Origin: Clostridiales bacterium UBA8960
GTDB taxonomy: Bacteria; Bacillota; Clostridia; Peptostreptococcales; Acidaminobacteraceae
Length of the DNA stretch: 13,037 nucleotides
Reading direction: 5' to 3'
NCBI GenBank assembly: GCA_003482695.1
Contig: DMYC01000340.1
Coordinates: forward strand, 1-13,037
The position numbers and the translations under genes are program-made. Numbering within the stretch: position 1 is the first letter of the stretch; each line of letters starts with the position of its first letter. Below are positions 6,598-13,037 of the stretch, one piece after another. The notes under the pieces are model-generated. The model saw only the letters and a list, made by a program, of their open reading frames with translations. It was not told the DNA's origin and made no database searches.

Positions 6598-8556
6598 ATG
6601 CAAAAATCGATAAATGATATTATGAACCATGAGTATTTGATGACAAATGGGCTTGGTGGCTATAGTTTTGGAACGCTGGATCAAGTGAATTGCCGAAAGT
6701 ATCATGGCCTGTACACGGTGAGTTATAATCCGCCTATTGAGCGCATGCACTTGATATCAAAGATTGCTGAAGCAGTGGTGATTGAAGGGGCGACTTATCC
6801 TGTCACTTTTGAAAACGCAACAGATGGAAGCGTACCATTAAACGATGCAACTGAAACGCATCTTAAATCATATCGACATGAAGGGATCATAGAACAGGTA
6901 TTTGAACTTTCGGAAATCGGTGTCATCATCAAAAGGACACTTGCGATGGCATACGGCACAAATCATTTGGCCGTTCGATATCAAATGGAGACGACGAGAC
7001 CGGTTGAACTGGTCATGACACCTCTTTTCAACTTTAGAGACCATCATGATGTGGTGAGCGTGAATCTTGAGGATTATCATGTGCGTTACGATGATCCGCT
7101 TCAATATCTACATGTGGCGTCTAAAGGCAAAGAGGTTTACTTGAAGTGGGAAAGTGCCACTGGTTTAACGCCAAATTATAAACCGAATCATACGGTTTCA
7201 GCGTTTTCTTATTATCCGATAGAGACGCAACGTGGCTATCCAGATATTGAAAGGCATGCCGACTTAGGTGCTTTTCATTTTTCAATAGATAAAGGCTTAT
7301 CAGAAGTGGATCTGCTCATCAACCTCTCGCCGACGTTCGAATCGGCATCATCGGTATTTAGGGGCAGGCAGGATCGTTACGAAGCACTGATCGCAAAAGC
7401 GGGTGCCAAATACGCGCCATACTCGTTCAAACGCCTCATACAAGCGGCAGACGATTTCATCGTTTATAGGAAAACGACTGGAAAAATGACGATCATCGCA
7501 GGGTATCCGTGGTTCAGCGATTGGGGACGCGATACGATGATCTCGATTCCGGGGCTCACGCTTGAGACGGGCAGACATGAGGAAGCACTACAGATGATCG
7601 AGGGTTTTCTCTCGATGGCTTATATGGGCATCATACCAAACAACTTCCCGGATGAAGGGGAAGCGCCAATGTACAACACTTCAGATGCCACGCTTTGGCT
7701 ATTCAACGCGCTTTATATGTACTATGAACAAACAAAAGATTTGAAGTCGATCGAAAGACTCTATCCGAAGCTGATGGAAATCATCAACCATCATATTCAG
7801 GGAACGATAAATGAGATTTACATGGATGTGGACGGGCTTCTTAGCTCTGGCAATGAAGAAACCCAACTCACCTGGATGGATGTAAAAGTCGGAGGCTGGG
7901 TCGTCACACCGCGACATGGCAAAGCCGTTGAAATCAATGCCCTTTGGTACAATGCCGTAGCCGTCATGAACGAATTTTCAAAGCGACTGAACATACCGCC
8001 AGAGGCGCTTGAAAGGGATTTCGAAATCTTGATGAAACAAATAAAGCAGTCGTTCAATGACGTGTTCTGGAACGAAAAAGAACACAATCTATACGATTTG
8101 ATTATCGATGGCAAGGCGGTGGATATTCCTAGACCAAACATGATATTTGCCGTTAGTTTACCATTTGCCGTCCTTGATGAAAGGCGCTGGCTACCTGTAG
8201 TCGAGTATGTGATGCGAAACTTCAAAGTCCCATATGGTCTGTTGACGTTACGACGTGAGGACGAGGCATTCCATGAGAGGTATGAAGGCGATTTGCTGAG
8301 CAGAGATGGTGCCTATCATAGAGGCACTGCTTGGGGATGGCTGATTGGACCGTATCTGGAGGCACACTACAAAACATTTGGAGACACTTCATATATAAGG
8401 TCAAGCATTGACGCATTGATGGTTCATCTGGACGAAGGGGTTCATGGAAGCATCGCTGAAATTTTCGAAGGTGGCGCACCACATGCCTGGCGAGGTTGCT
8501 CTGCTCAAGCTTGGTCTGTGGCAGAAGCGATACGGCTCTACAAAATGACGTTTTAA
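6598..8556 (+). CDS. Glycogen debranching enzyme (amylo-alpha-1,6-glucosidase, GH133)
   Basis: The 652-residue product is a bacterial/archaeal-type glycogen debranching enzyme, which hydrolyses alpha-1,6 branch points of glycogen or branched maltodextrins in the cytosol. The N-terminal domain (about 1-255) opens with LMTNGLGGYSFGT and RKYHGLYT, typical of the GDE_N family. The catalytic (alpha/alpha)6-barrel domain (about 275-645) has AGYPWFSDWGRDTMISIPGL, GIIPNNFPDEG, YNTSDATLW, LTWMDVKVGG, AYHRGTAWGWLIGP and GGAPHAWRGCSAQAWS. By family knowledge Asp428 (in TWMD) and Glu621 are candidate catalytic acids. The start at 6598 follows AAAGGAG (6585-6591) by 6 bases; an in-frame ATG at 6547 lies inside the phosphatase gene and lacks such a site. 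No signal peptide is present. The protein lacks the extra glucanotransferase module of eukaryotic debranching enzymes, a role MalQ could fill. Confidence 0.93.
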   Translation: MQKSINDIMNHEYLMTNGLGGYSFGTLDQVNCRKYHGLYTVSYNPPIERMHLISKIAEAVVIEGATYPVTFENATDGSVPLNDATETHLKSYRHEGIIEQVFELSEIGVIIKRTLAMAYGTNHLAVRYQMETTRPVELVMTPLFNFRDHHDVVSVNLEDYHVRYDDPLQYLHVASKGKEVYLKWESATGLTPNYKPNHTVSAFSYYPIETQRGYPDIERHADLGAFHFSIDKGLSEVDLLINLSPTFESASSVFRGRQDRYEALIAKAGAKYAPYSFKRLIQAADDFIVYRKTTGKMTIIAGYPWFSDWGRDTMISIPGLTLETGRHEEALQMIEGFLSMAYMGIIPNNFPDEGEAPMYNTSDATLWLFNALYMYYEQTKDLKSIERLYPKLMEIINHHIQGTINEIYMDVDGLLSSGNEETQLTWMDVKVGGWVVTPRHGKAVEINALWYNAVAVMNEFSKRLNIPPEALERDFEILMKQIKQSFNDVFWNEKEHNLYDLIIDGKAVDIPRPNMIFAVSLPFAVLDERRWLPVVEYVMRNFKVPYGLLTLRREDEAFHERYEGDLLSRDGAYHRGTAWGWLIGPYLEAHYKTFGDTSYIRSSIDALMVHLDEGVHGSIAEIFEGGAPHAWRGCSAQAWSVAEAIRLYKMTF

Positions 8557-8578
8557 TTAGGTTAGTTAGGAGTCAACT

Positions 8579-9448
8579 ATGATGCATCTAAAAGAGACAG
8601 TTTACCTCGGCGTTTGGAACCTGGACCTATCAACGCTGACGATTGAGTTTAACCTTAACAAGGCACTGTGTATCGGATATGATGAAAGTGAAATTCCAAG
8701 GCCGACTTCCTATGAGTTTTTCACTGAGAAAATTTATATTGAAGATTCATCCAAAGTGAGAGATGCCATGCTTGCTTTAATTCAGGGTGAAATGGACCGA
8801 TATGATGTTGAGTACCGAATCAGGACGAAATCAGGTGGATTCAAGTGGTTCAGAGAAACATGCGAAGTTGTGGCTTATAACGATCATGGTAAGTCCATCA
8901 CAGCGACGGGAAAGACATATGATATTACGCAAAGCAAAGGCATCGAAGACATCGACCAGCGTCCTTCAGGTATGCGATGGTTAGATGACTTAACGCAAGT
9001 GTTGAATCGGAATGCCATTTTAGACAAGTTGAAAGAAGAGATTCAAATCGCTGAGGTCGATGCCAAATTCTTGACGATCGCGATACTGACCGTTCCGAAT
9101 TTTTTTGAACTCAACGGTTTGGAAGGCCGTGCTTTTGGAGACCATTTGCTTAAACGCATCGCAGATATCATCAAATCGCAACAAGAGGCATTCTTTGCAG
9201 AAAACCACGACAAAATCGGAAGATGTGCGATCAACGCATTTTTGCTCATCTTCTCCGATGCACCAAACGTGATTGCAGAGAAAATGTGTGAGGCGATAAA
9301 AGAAGAAATCGGAAACTACGATTATGGTTTGACAGATGAAAAGAGTAAACGTTTGATTCAGATACAGTATGGCATAGCGGAGTATCTTGGTGAAACAGCG
9401 GAAGCACTTATTGAAAAAGCAAAAAACAACGCTCGGGATGAATATTGA
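8579..9448 (+). CDS. PAS domain protein with a degenerate GGDEF domain
   Basis: This 289-residue soluble protein has a PAS sensor domain (about residues 5-118; the PAS_3-like end reads SGGFKWFRETCEVV then ATGKTYDIT) and a GGDEF-type domain (about 134-289). The latter begins with the usual LDDLTQVLNRNAILDKL and ends with GIAEY and ALIEKAKNNA. The diguanylate cyclase signature is destroyed: where GGDEF should stand the sequence has AINAF (217-221), and the metal-binding Asp of the LDLDxFK strand is missing (AILTVPNFFELN). It is therefore very unlikely to make cyclic di-GMP; it may bind a ligand or protein partner. No membrane segment is present. AGGAG at 8568-8572 lies 6 bases before the ATG at 8579 (a second ATG follows at once). 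It sits 22 bases after the debranching gene and is probably the last gene of that operon. Confidence 0.87.
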   Translation: MMHLKETVYLGVWNLDLSTLTIEFNLNKALCIGYDESEIPRPTSYEFFTEKIYIEDSSKVRDAMLALIQGEMDRYDVEYRIRTKSGGFKWFRETCEVVAYNDHGKSITATGKTYDITQSKGIEDIDQRPSGMRWLDDLTQVLNRNAILDKLKEEIQIAEVDAKFLTIAILTVPNFFELNGLEGRAFGDHLLKRIADIIKSQQEAFFAENHDKIGRCAINAFLLIFSDAPNVIAEKMCEAIKEEIGNYDYGLTDEKSKRLIQIQYGIAEYLGETAEALIEKAKNNARDEY

Positions 9449-9463
9449 TTCATTCCGAGCGTT
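9428..9463. terminator. Intrinsic terminator for the convergent GGDEF and amylase genes, overlapping the GGDEF 3' end
   Basis: Arms of 15 bases (9428-9442 and 9449-9463) pair with a single G.T pair around a 6-base loop. The TGA stop of the GGDEF gene (9446-9448) lies in the loop. On the - strand the stem is followed by a T-rich run (complement of the A-rich bases 9419-9427), so it is a strong terminator for the amylase; on the + strand the T tract is weak. Confidence 0.85.
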
Positions 9464-9467
9464 TCGA

Positions 9468-10922
9468 TTATTCGACGATATAAAATTTGATGGATACAGG
9501 TGATAGTGTTTGCGTATACTGTCCGTAACTAAATTCCCGAAGCTTGTCACCTGTCATGTAATCCGTGAGCGAAGCGGCATCATATTCAAAAGCGATCGTT
9601 TTTTCTTTTTCTTCTGAATTGATGACGATGAGCATTCTATCCCCATTTTTTTCAATTTCATAAACCAAACTGGATTTATCGTGATGAATGAGTTCAAACT
9701 CACCCATAAAGCGGCTTCTGATATTTGCGAGCGCTTTTGTGAAATCGAGCATGTCATTGGACTCGACTTGATCCCATGCCATAAAATGTCTGTTTTCAGG
9801 ATCGTAAGCGCCTTTCATACCAAGCTCAGTGCCATAGTAGACGACAGGAATCGCAGGGTAAGTGTAGATAAATGTAAGGGCTTGTTTTGTATATTCTAGA
9901 GACATTCTAGGGTTTAAGCTCATAAATCTTGAGTTGTCATGGTTGTCGATGAAGATTGCATTCAGATCGGGGCGAGAGAAGTTCGACTCCTTATTGAGTG
10001 CATTGACAAGTGAAAACATGTTTGGCATGTTTCTAAAGGCATTTTCAATCCCGTTGAAAAGCGAATAGTTCGTTAGGCTATCGATGCCAACCTCATGATA
10101 GGATTCGAGTGTGTTGACGTTTGAGTCCCACACTTCACCTAAAAGGAAAAAATCAGGGTATTTGCTTTTTATGGCCTGTGAAAAATCAGCCCAAAACTGG
10201 TGAGGGACATGGCGCATGGTATCGAGTCTGAAGCCGTCTATTCCAGTCTCATCAATCCACCAAAGGGCATTTTCGATAAAGTATGTCGCGACTTCTGGGT
10301 TTGTTTGGTCGAGGTCTGGTAGCCCTGCGAGCCAGCCCAGTTCCACCTCTTCTTTATCTTTCCAGTTTGAGATGCTGCGGTCTGGGTTGAACCAGTCCTT
10401 TTTATCAGGGTCTTCAAGCCATGGCGAATGATAACCAGTGTGATTGACGATGTAATCAAGGATGACTTTGATACCCCTGCTATGCGCTTCTGAGACGAGC
10501 AACTTAAACGTTTCGAGATCGCCGAAATGGGGATCGACATCATAAAAATCATAAATCCAATACCCGTGGTACCCATTTGGACCGTTCACCATAATCGGCG
10601 TAAGCCAAATCGCGGTAGCGCCTAAGTCTTCGATGTAATCGAGGTTGTCGATGATGCCTTGCAGATCGCCGCCTTGAAAAGCGCGTAAGTCATCTTTGTC
10701 AACATCGGGTAGATTCGAATCAGGATCGCTATCGGCAAATCGATCCACCATGATAAAGTAGATCAGGTCATCTTTCGTTATGCCTTTTTCCGTAGCCGTT
10801 TCAGTTTCAGTTTCAGTTGTTATCGGCTCACTGACTATGTTTGAACATGCGGCTGAGGATAGAATCAAGATGCAGAGTAGAAGTCCGATCACGAACTTTT
10901 TAAAGGGGGTGCCTATTTTCAT
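9468..10922 (-). CDS. Secreted lipoprotein alpha-amylase (GH13)
   Basis: This 484-residue enzyme hydrolyses alpha-1,4 bonds of starch or maltodextrin at the cell surface. Residues 1-25 form a lipoprotein signal peptide: basic start, hydrophobic core, then LSSAAC with Cys26 as the expected lipidated residue. Ser at -3 is not the usual Leu, so lipidation is likely rather than certain. A Thr/Glu-rich linker (35-46) leads to the GH13 catalytic barrel, with all four conserved regions: LDYIVNH (155-161), GFRLDTMRH with nucleophile Asp234, LLGEVWD with acid/base Glu263, and FIDNHDN with Asp329. A small beta-domain closes the protein (about 410-484). The ATG at 10922 follows GGAGG by 5 bases; an in-frame upstream ATG at 11021 would spoil the signal peptide. 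It diverges from malQ, and a LacI-type operator lies just upstream. Confidence 0.94.
   Translation of the reverse strand: MKIGTPFKKFVIGLLLCILILSSAACSNIVSEPITTETETETATEKGITKDDLIYFIMVDRFADSDPDSNLPDVDKDDLRAFQGGDLQGIIDNLDYIEDLGATAIWLTPIMVNGPNGYHGYWIYDFYDVDPHFGDLETFKLLVSEAHSRGIKVILDYIVNHTGYHSPWLEDPDKKDWFNPDRSISNWKDKEEVELGWLAGLPDLDQTNPEVATYFIENALWWIDETGIDGFRLDTMRHVPHQFWADFSQAIKSKYPDFFLLGEVWDSNVNTLESYHEVGIDSLTNYSLFNGIENAFRNMPNMFSLVNALNKESNFSRPDLNAIFIDNHDNSRFMSLNPRMSLEYTKQALTFIYTYPAIPVVYYGTELGMKGAYDPENRHFMAWDQVESNDMLDFTKALANIRSRFMGEFELIHHDKSSLVYEIEKNGDRMLIVINSEEKEKTIAFEYDAASLTDYMTGDKLREFSYGQYTQTLSPVSIKFYIVE
10798..10815 (-). repeat. Short hexamer tandem repeat in the amylase linker
   Basis: Three perfect copies of GTTTCA (+ strand), with a partial fourth, encode alternating Thr and Glu residues just after the lipoprotein signal peptide. 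Because the unit is 6 bases, copy-number change would alter linker length without a frameshift. Confidence 0.7.
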
Positions 10923-10947
10923 GGTTTCCTCCAGAATTTTTTGTTGG

Positions 10948-10961
10948 TGCAATCGCTTGCA
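10948..10961. promoter_or_regulatory. LacI-family operator (MalR-like or CcpA cre) at the amylase promoter
   Basis: TGCAATCGCTTGCA is a palindrome with one mismatched pair and a central CG, the form bound by LacI/GalR-family regulators. On the - strand, ATGCAAGCGATTGCA also meets the CcpA cre pattern WTGNAANCGNWNNCW in full. It lies between the predicted amylase -10 box and its ribosome binding site, where bound protein would block transcription. Confidence 0.7.
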
Positions 10962-10971
10962 TGTTTCCTTT

Positions 10972-11000
10972 ATTTTAGGGTATTTATGGAGAGAGTTCAA
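10972..11000 (-). promoter_or_regulatory. Predicted promoter of the amylase gene
   Basis: On the - strand TTGAAC (11000-10995, 4 of 6) and TAAAAT (10977-10972, 5 of 6) are separated by 17 bases. The start would fall near 10965, a few bases before the operator at 10961-10948. Alternatives on the same strand are TTGACT (11045-11040) with TATGAC, and TTGTCA (11029-11024) with TATATT at a 19-base spacing. Confidence 0.5.
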
Positions 11001-11022
11001 TATAAATAAAATCAGCGTCATA

Positions 11023-11051
11023 TTGACAAGTTTTCAAAAAGTCAATATAAT
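11023..11051 (+). promoter_or_regulatory. Consensus sigma-A promoter of malQ
   Basis: TTGACA (11023-11028) and TATAAT (11046-11051) are both perfect matches with the ideal 17-base spacer. Transcription would start at about 11058, right at the operator 11059-11072, leaving a leader of about 120 bases. Such a strong promoter placed on an operator fits negative control. Confidence 0.85.
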
Positions 11052-11058
11052 TAAACTG

Positions 11059-11072
11059 TGCAAACGGTTGCA
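11059..11072. promoter_or_regulatory. LacI-family operator at the malQ promoter
   Basis: TGCAAACGGTTGCA is the second copy of the TGCAAnCGnTTGCA palindrome, again with one mismatched pair. It begins 7 bases after the malQ -10 box, covering roughly +1 to +14. It misses the CcpA cre pattern only at the first flanking base (G). Its centre is 111 bases from that of the amylase operator. Confidence 0.75.
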
Positions 11073-11178
11073 AAGTTGATTGCTCAATATTTTAAAGAGA
11101 CAGACAAGAGTAGTTTGATGACATTTATATAGTGGTTTTATAGGCGCAAGTTAGGTTCGTGATGAAAAGAGGGAAAAC

Positions 11179-12660
11179 ATGAAAAAAAGAAGCAGTGGCG
11201 TTCTGTTGCATATTTCATCCTTACCCGGTGAATATGGTATCGGTGATTTAGGAAAAGGCGCATATACATTTTTAGATTTTTTAGAAGAGTCTGGGCAAAA
11301 AAATTGGCAGATTCTGCCGATCGGCATCACTGGATATGGCGATTCACCATACCAGTCTTTCTCGGCTTTTGCAGGCAATCCGTATTTTATAGACCTGGAT
11401 GAGCTCATCAGTATGGGATACCTTGATAAGAAAGTCGTGGCAAAAGCGGATCTTGGAAAAAGCAAACACAAGATCGATTATGAAAAACTGTACTTTAACA
11501 AAATGCCATTGCTTAAATTGGCGTATGAAAATTCGAAACTGAAGTTGTCTTATGAGCTTGAGCGTTTTTATGAGAACGAGAAATCATGGCTTGAGGATTT
11601 TGCACTTTATATGGCGATTAAAGCGATGAATGGCCATAAGTCTTGGATTGAATGGGAGAAAGGTTACGAGAACAGCAAGACGATAAAAGTCGAAGCGTTC
11701 AAGCTCAAACATAAAGATGAAATCATGTTCTGGGTGTTCACCCAATACTTCTTCTTCAAACAATGGTATGCGCTAAAAGCGGTTGCTGCAGATAAGGGAA
11801 TCCGCATGATCGGAGATTTACCAATTTATGTGGCTGAAGACAGTGCGGATGTCTGGGCAAATCCCAAACTTTTCAAGCTGAATAAATCGTTCAAGCCAGT
11901 CAGTGTAGCTGGATGTCCACCTGATGCATTTTCTGCGACAGGACAGTTATGGGGCAATCCAATTTACGATTGGTCATATATGGCTGAACAAAATTACGCT
12001 TGGTGGATTACCCGCATCGAATACAGTCTTAAAATGTTCGACGATATTAGAATTGATCATTTCAGAGGATTTGAAGCCTATTGGGAAATCCCATATGGCG
12101 ATTTGACCGCAGAAAACGGAGAGTGGGTGAGTGGGCCTGGAAAAGCGCTGTTCAAAGCGATTAAGGACGCACTCGGCGATGTGAACATCATCGCAGAGGA
12201 TCTCGGTTATTTGACTGAAGGTGTCATCGAACTCAGAAAATATACGGGTTTCCCAGGTATGAAAATACTTCAGTTTGCTTTTGATTCTCGCGAAGAAAGC
12301 GACTATTTGCCACACAACTATAGTGAGAATTTCGTTGCATATACGGGGACACATGATAATGAAACGATTGAAGGTTGGATGGATAACGTGTCGAAAGCGG
12401 ATCGTGAGTTCGCGATCGATTATTTGAAACTCGACCGAGGTGAAGGGTATAACTGGGGATTCATCAGAGGTGTATGGAGCTCTGTTGCATACCTTGCCAT
12501 CGCACAAATGCAAGATTTCCTGGGCCTTGACAATAAAGCCCGTATGAATTTTCCATCGACACTCGGTGGCAACTGGATTTGGCGCATAACAAAACACGAT
12601 TTATCGGCTGCTCTTGCGAAAAAGATGTATCACATCACAAAGATTTACGGACGTTTATAG
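11179..12660 (+). CDS. malQ: 4-alpha-glucanotransferase (amylomaltase, GH77)
   Basis: MalQ moves alpha-1,4-glucan segments between maltodextrins and releases glucose, giving longer chains that phosphorylase or hydrolases can use; it acts in the cytosol. The 493-residue length is normal for the shorter bacterial type. Family blocks include SSGVLLHISSLPGEYGIGDLG at the N-terminus, GDSPYQSFSAFAGNPYFIDLD (54-74), IGDLPIYVAEDSADVW (211-226), and AGCPPDAFSATGQLWGNPIYDW (244-265). The catalytic acids are in RIDHFRG (Asp293, nucleophile), IIAEDLG (Glu340, acid/base) and THDNET (Asp393). AGAGGG at 11168-11173 lies 5 bases before the ATG. The gene diverges from the amylase, has a consensus promoter with an operator, and is followed by a terminator and a CBM34/GH13 gene that acts on the same substrates. 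Confidence 0.97.
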   Translation: MKKRSSGVLLHISSLPGEYGIGDLGKGAYTFLDFLEESGQKNWQILPIGITGYGDSPYQSFSAFAGNPYFIDLDELISMGYLDKKVVAKADLGKSKHKIDYEKLYFNKMPLLKLAYENSKLKLSYELERFYENEKSWLEDFALYMAIKAMNGHKSWIEWEKGYENSKTIKVEAFKLKHKDEIMFWVFTQYFFFKQWYALKAVAADKGIRMIGDLPIYVAEDSADVWANPKLFKLNKSFKPVSVAGCPPDAFSATGQLWGNPIYDWSYMAEQNYAWWITRIEYSLKMFDDIRIDHFRGFEAYWEIPYGDLTAENGEWVSGPGKALFKAIKDALGDVNIIAEDLGYLTEGVIELRKYTGFPGMKILQFAFDSREESDYLPHNYSENFVAYTGTHDNETIEGWMDNVSKADREFAIDYLKLDRGEGYNWGFIRGVWSSVAYLAIAQMQDFLGLDNKARMNFPSTLGGNWIWRITKHDLSAALAKKMYHITKIYGRL

Positions 12661-12670
12661 CAAATTTACA

Positions 12671-12706
12671 ATATAACTAAGGGCTGCTGTCCTTGGTTAT
12701 ATTTTT
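12671..12706 (+). terminator. Intrinsic terminator after malQ
   Basis: A 12-base-pair stem (12671-12682 with 12691-12702, one G.T pair) closes an 8-base loop and is followed by a T run to 12706. It lies 10 bases after the malQ stop and only 25 bases before the next start, so the next gene depends on read-through or a promoter I cannot identify in this short gap. Confidence 0.85.
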
Positions 12707-12731
12707 ATATATCACGAATGGGAGTATGAAT

Positions 12732-13037
12732 ATGAATATTGTAGCAATCCACCACGAAGCGAAGAGTAAATATGCTTATGCATATGATGAAAATACATTG
12801 CACATAAGGCTAAGAACAGCAAAAGATGATGTGAAAGCGGTCAAACTCATCTGGGGTGATCCATTTAAATGGAAGAGGGATGGGGAGGACGTTTCTTGGG
12901 CCCATGCTCCTGAAGCGCCTATGAACATGGTGAGGGATTACTGCGATGGCTTGTTCGATTACTGGTTTATAGAGGTGGTCCCTGAATTTAAGCGGACGAG
13001 GTATGCATTTGTTTTAGAGGGTACCGAGGGCGGATCG
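12732..13037 (+). CDS. Cyclomaltodextrinase/neopullulanase-type GH13 enzyme, N-terminal part (3' end outside window)
   Basis: The first 102 codons run to the window edge with no stop. They match the CBM34 N-terminal domain of GH13_20 enzymes (neopullulanase, maltogenic amylase, cyclomaltodextrinase), which hydrolyse cyclodextrins, pullulan or short maltodextrins, usually in the cytosol. Typical elements are an opening MNIVAIHHEAKSKYAYAY, TLHIRLRTAKDDV, VKLIWGDPF, LFDYWFIEVVPEFKRTRYAFVLE. The catalytic barrel is not in the window, so the exact activity is open. No signal peptide is present. GGGAG at 12720-12724 lies 7 bases before the ATG at 12732; the in-frame ATG at 12726 is too close to it. 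The position next to malQ supports a maltodextrin role. Confidence 0.88.
   Translation, partial: MNIVAIHHEAKSKYAYAYDENTLHIRLRTAKDDVKAVKLIWGDPFKWKRDGEDVSWAHAPEAPMNMVRDYCDGLFDYWFIEVVPEFKRTRYAFVLEGTEGGS

Noticed and set aside
9020..9550. 176-codon open frame on the - strand under the GGDEF gene
   Set aside because: Cysteine- and phenylalanine-rich shadow translation across a real gene and the terminator hairpin; no ribosome binding site noted.
11115..11143. Second promoter for malQ (TTGATG, 17 bases, TTATAG)
   Set aside because: Both boxes are weaker than the perfect promoter at 11023-11051 and no operator lies near it; not enough to call.
11974..12597. 207-codon open frame antisense to malQ
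   Set aside because: Lies wholly inside the well-conserved GH77 coding region and reads as a shadow, with no family-like motif.

Overview
The window looks like a chromosomal segment of an anaerobic bacterium of the Bacillota, most likely class Clostridia. The pointers are a sufB-sufD-sufS-sufU order with a SufU-type scaffold, an [FeFe]-hydrogenase maturation gene (hydE), strong GGAGG ribosome binding sites about 5 bases before most starts, classic intrinsic terminators, and LacI-family operators at starch genes. The genus cannot be fixed from the sequence. I see no insertion sequence, phage gene, tRNA, rRNA or CRISPR array.

Region 1 (1-3003, + strand) is the end of an iron-sulfur cluster assembly operon. 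It holds the 3' end of sufB, then sufD, sufS and sufU, joined by small overlaps that suggest translational coupling, and it closes with an intrinsic terminator. Region 2 (3030-4380) holds two genes of unknown function, each with its own promoter: a helical 153-residue protein with a possible worn-down ferritin-like pattern, and a 228-residue protein with a small soluble domain and three membrane helices. A long hairpin after it serves as a shared terminator with hydE, which lies on the - strand (4382-5467) behind a leader of roughly 220 bases.

Region 3 (5749-9463, + strand) is a likely operon of an inositol-monophosphatase-family phosphatase, a glycogen debranching enzyme (GH133) and a PAS protein with a degenerate GGDEF domain. 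Region 4 (9468-13037) is a starch/maltodextrin locus: a secreted lipoprotein alpha-amylase (GH13) on the - strand, diverging from malQ (GH77), which is followed by the start of a cyclomaltodextrinase/neopullulanase-type gene that runs off the window.

The carbohydrate genes form a plausible pathway. The surface amylase cuts starch outside the cell, imported maltodextrins are rearranged by MalQ and cleaved by the CBM34/GH13 enzyme, and the debranching enzyme removes alpha-1,6 branches. No transporter is visible. The amylase/malQ intergenic region carries two near-identical 14-base operators of the form TGCAAnCGnTTGCA, one just downstream of each predicted promoter, so a LacI-family protein (MalR-like or CcpA) probably controls both directions. 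The most unusual items are that paired-operator layout, the signature-less GGDEF protein co-transcribed with a debranching enzyme, the Asp-to-Glu change in the phosphatase metal site, and the two unrecognised genes. I did not find a clearly new multi-gene system.
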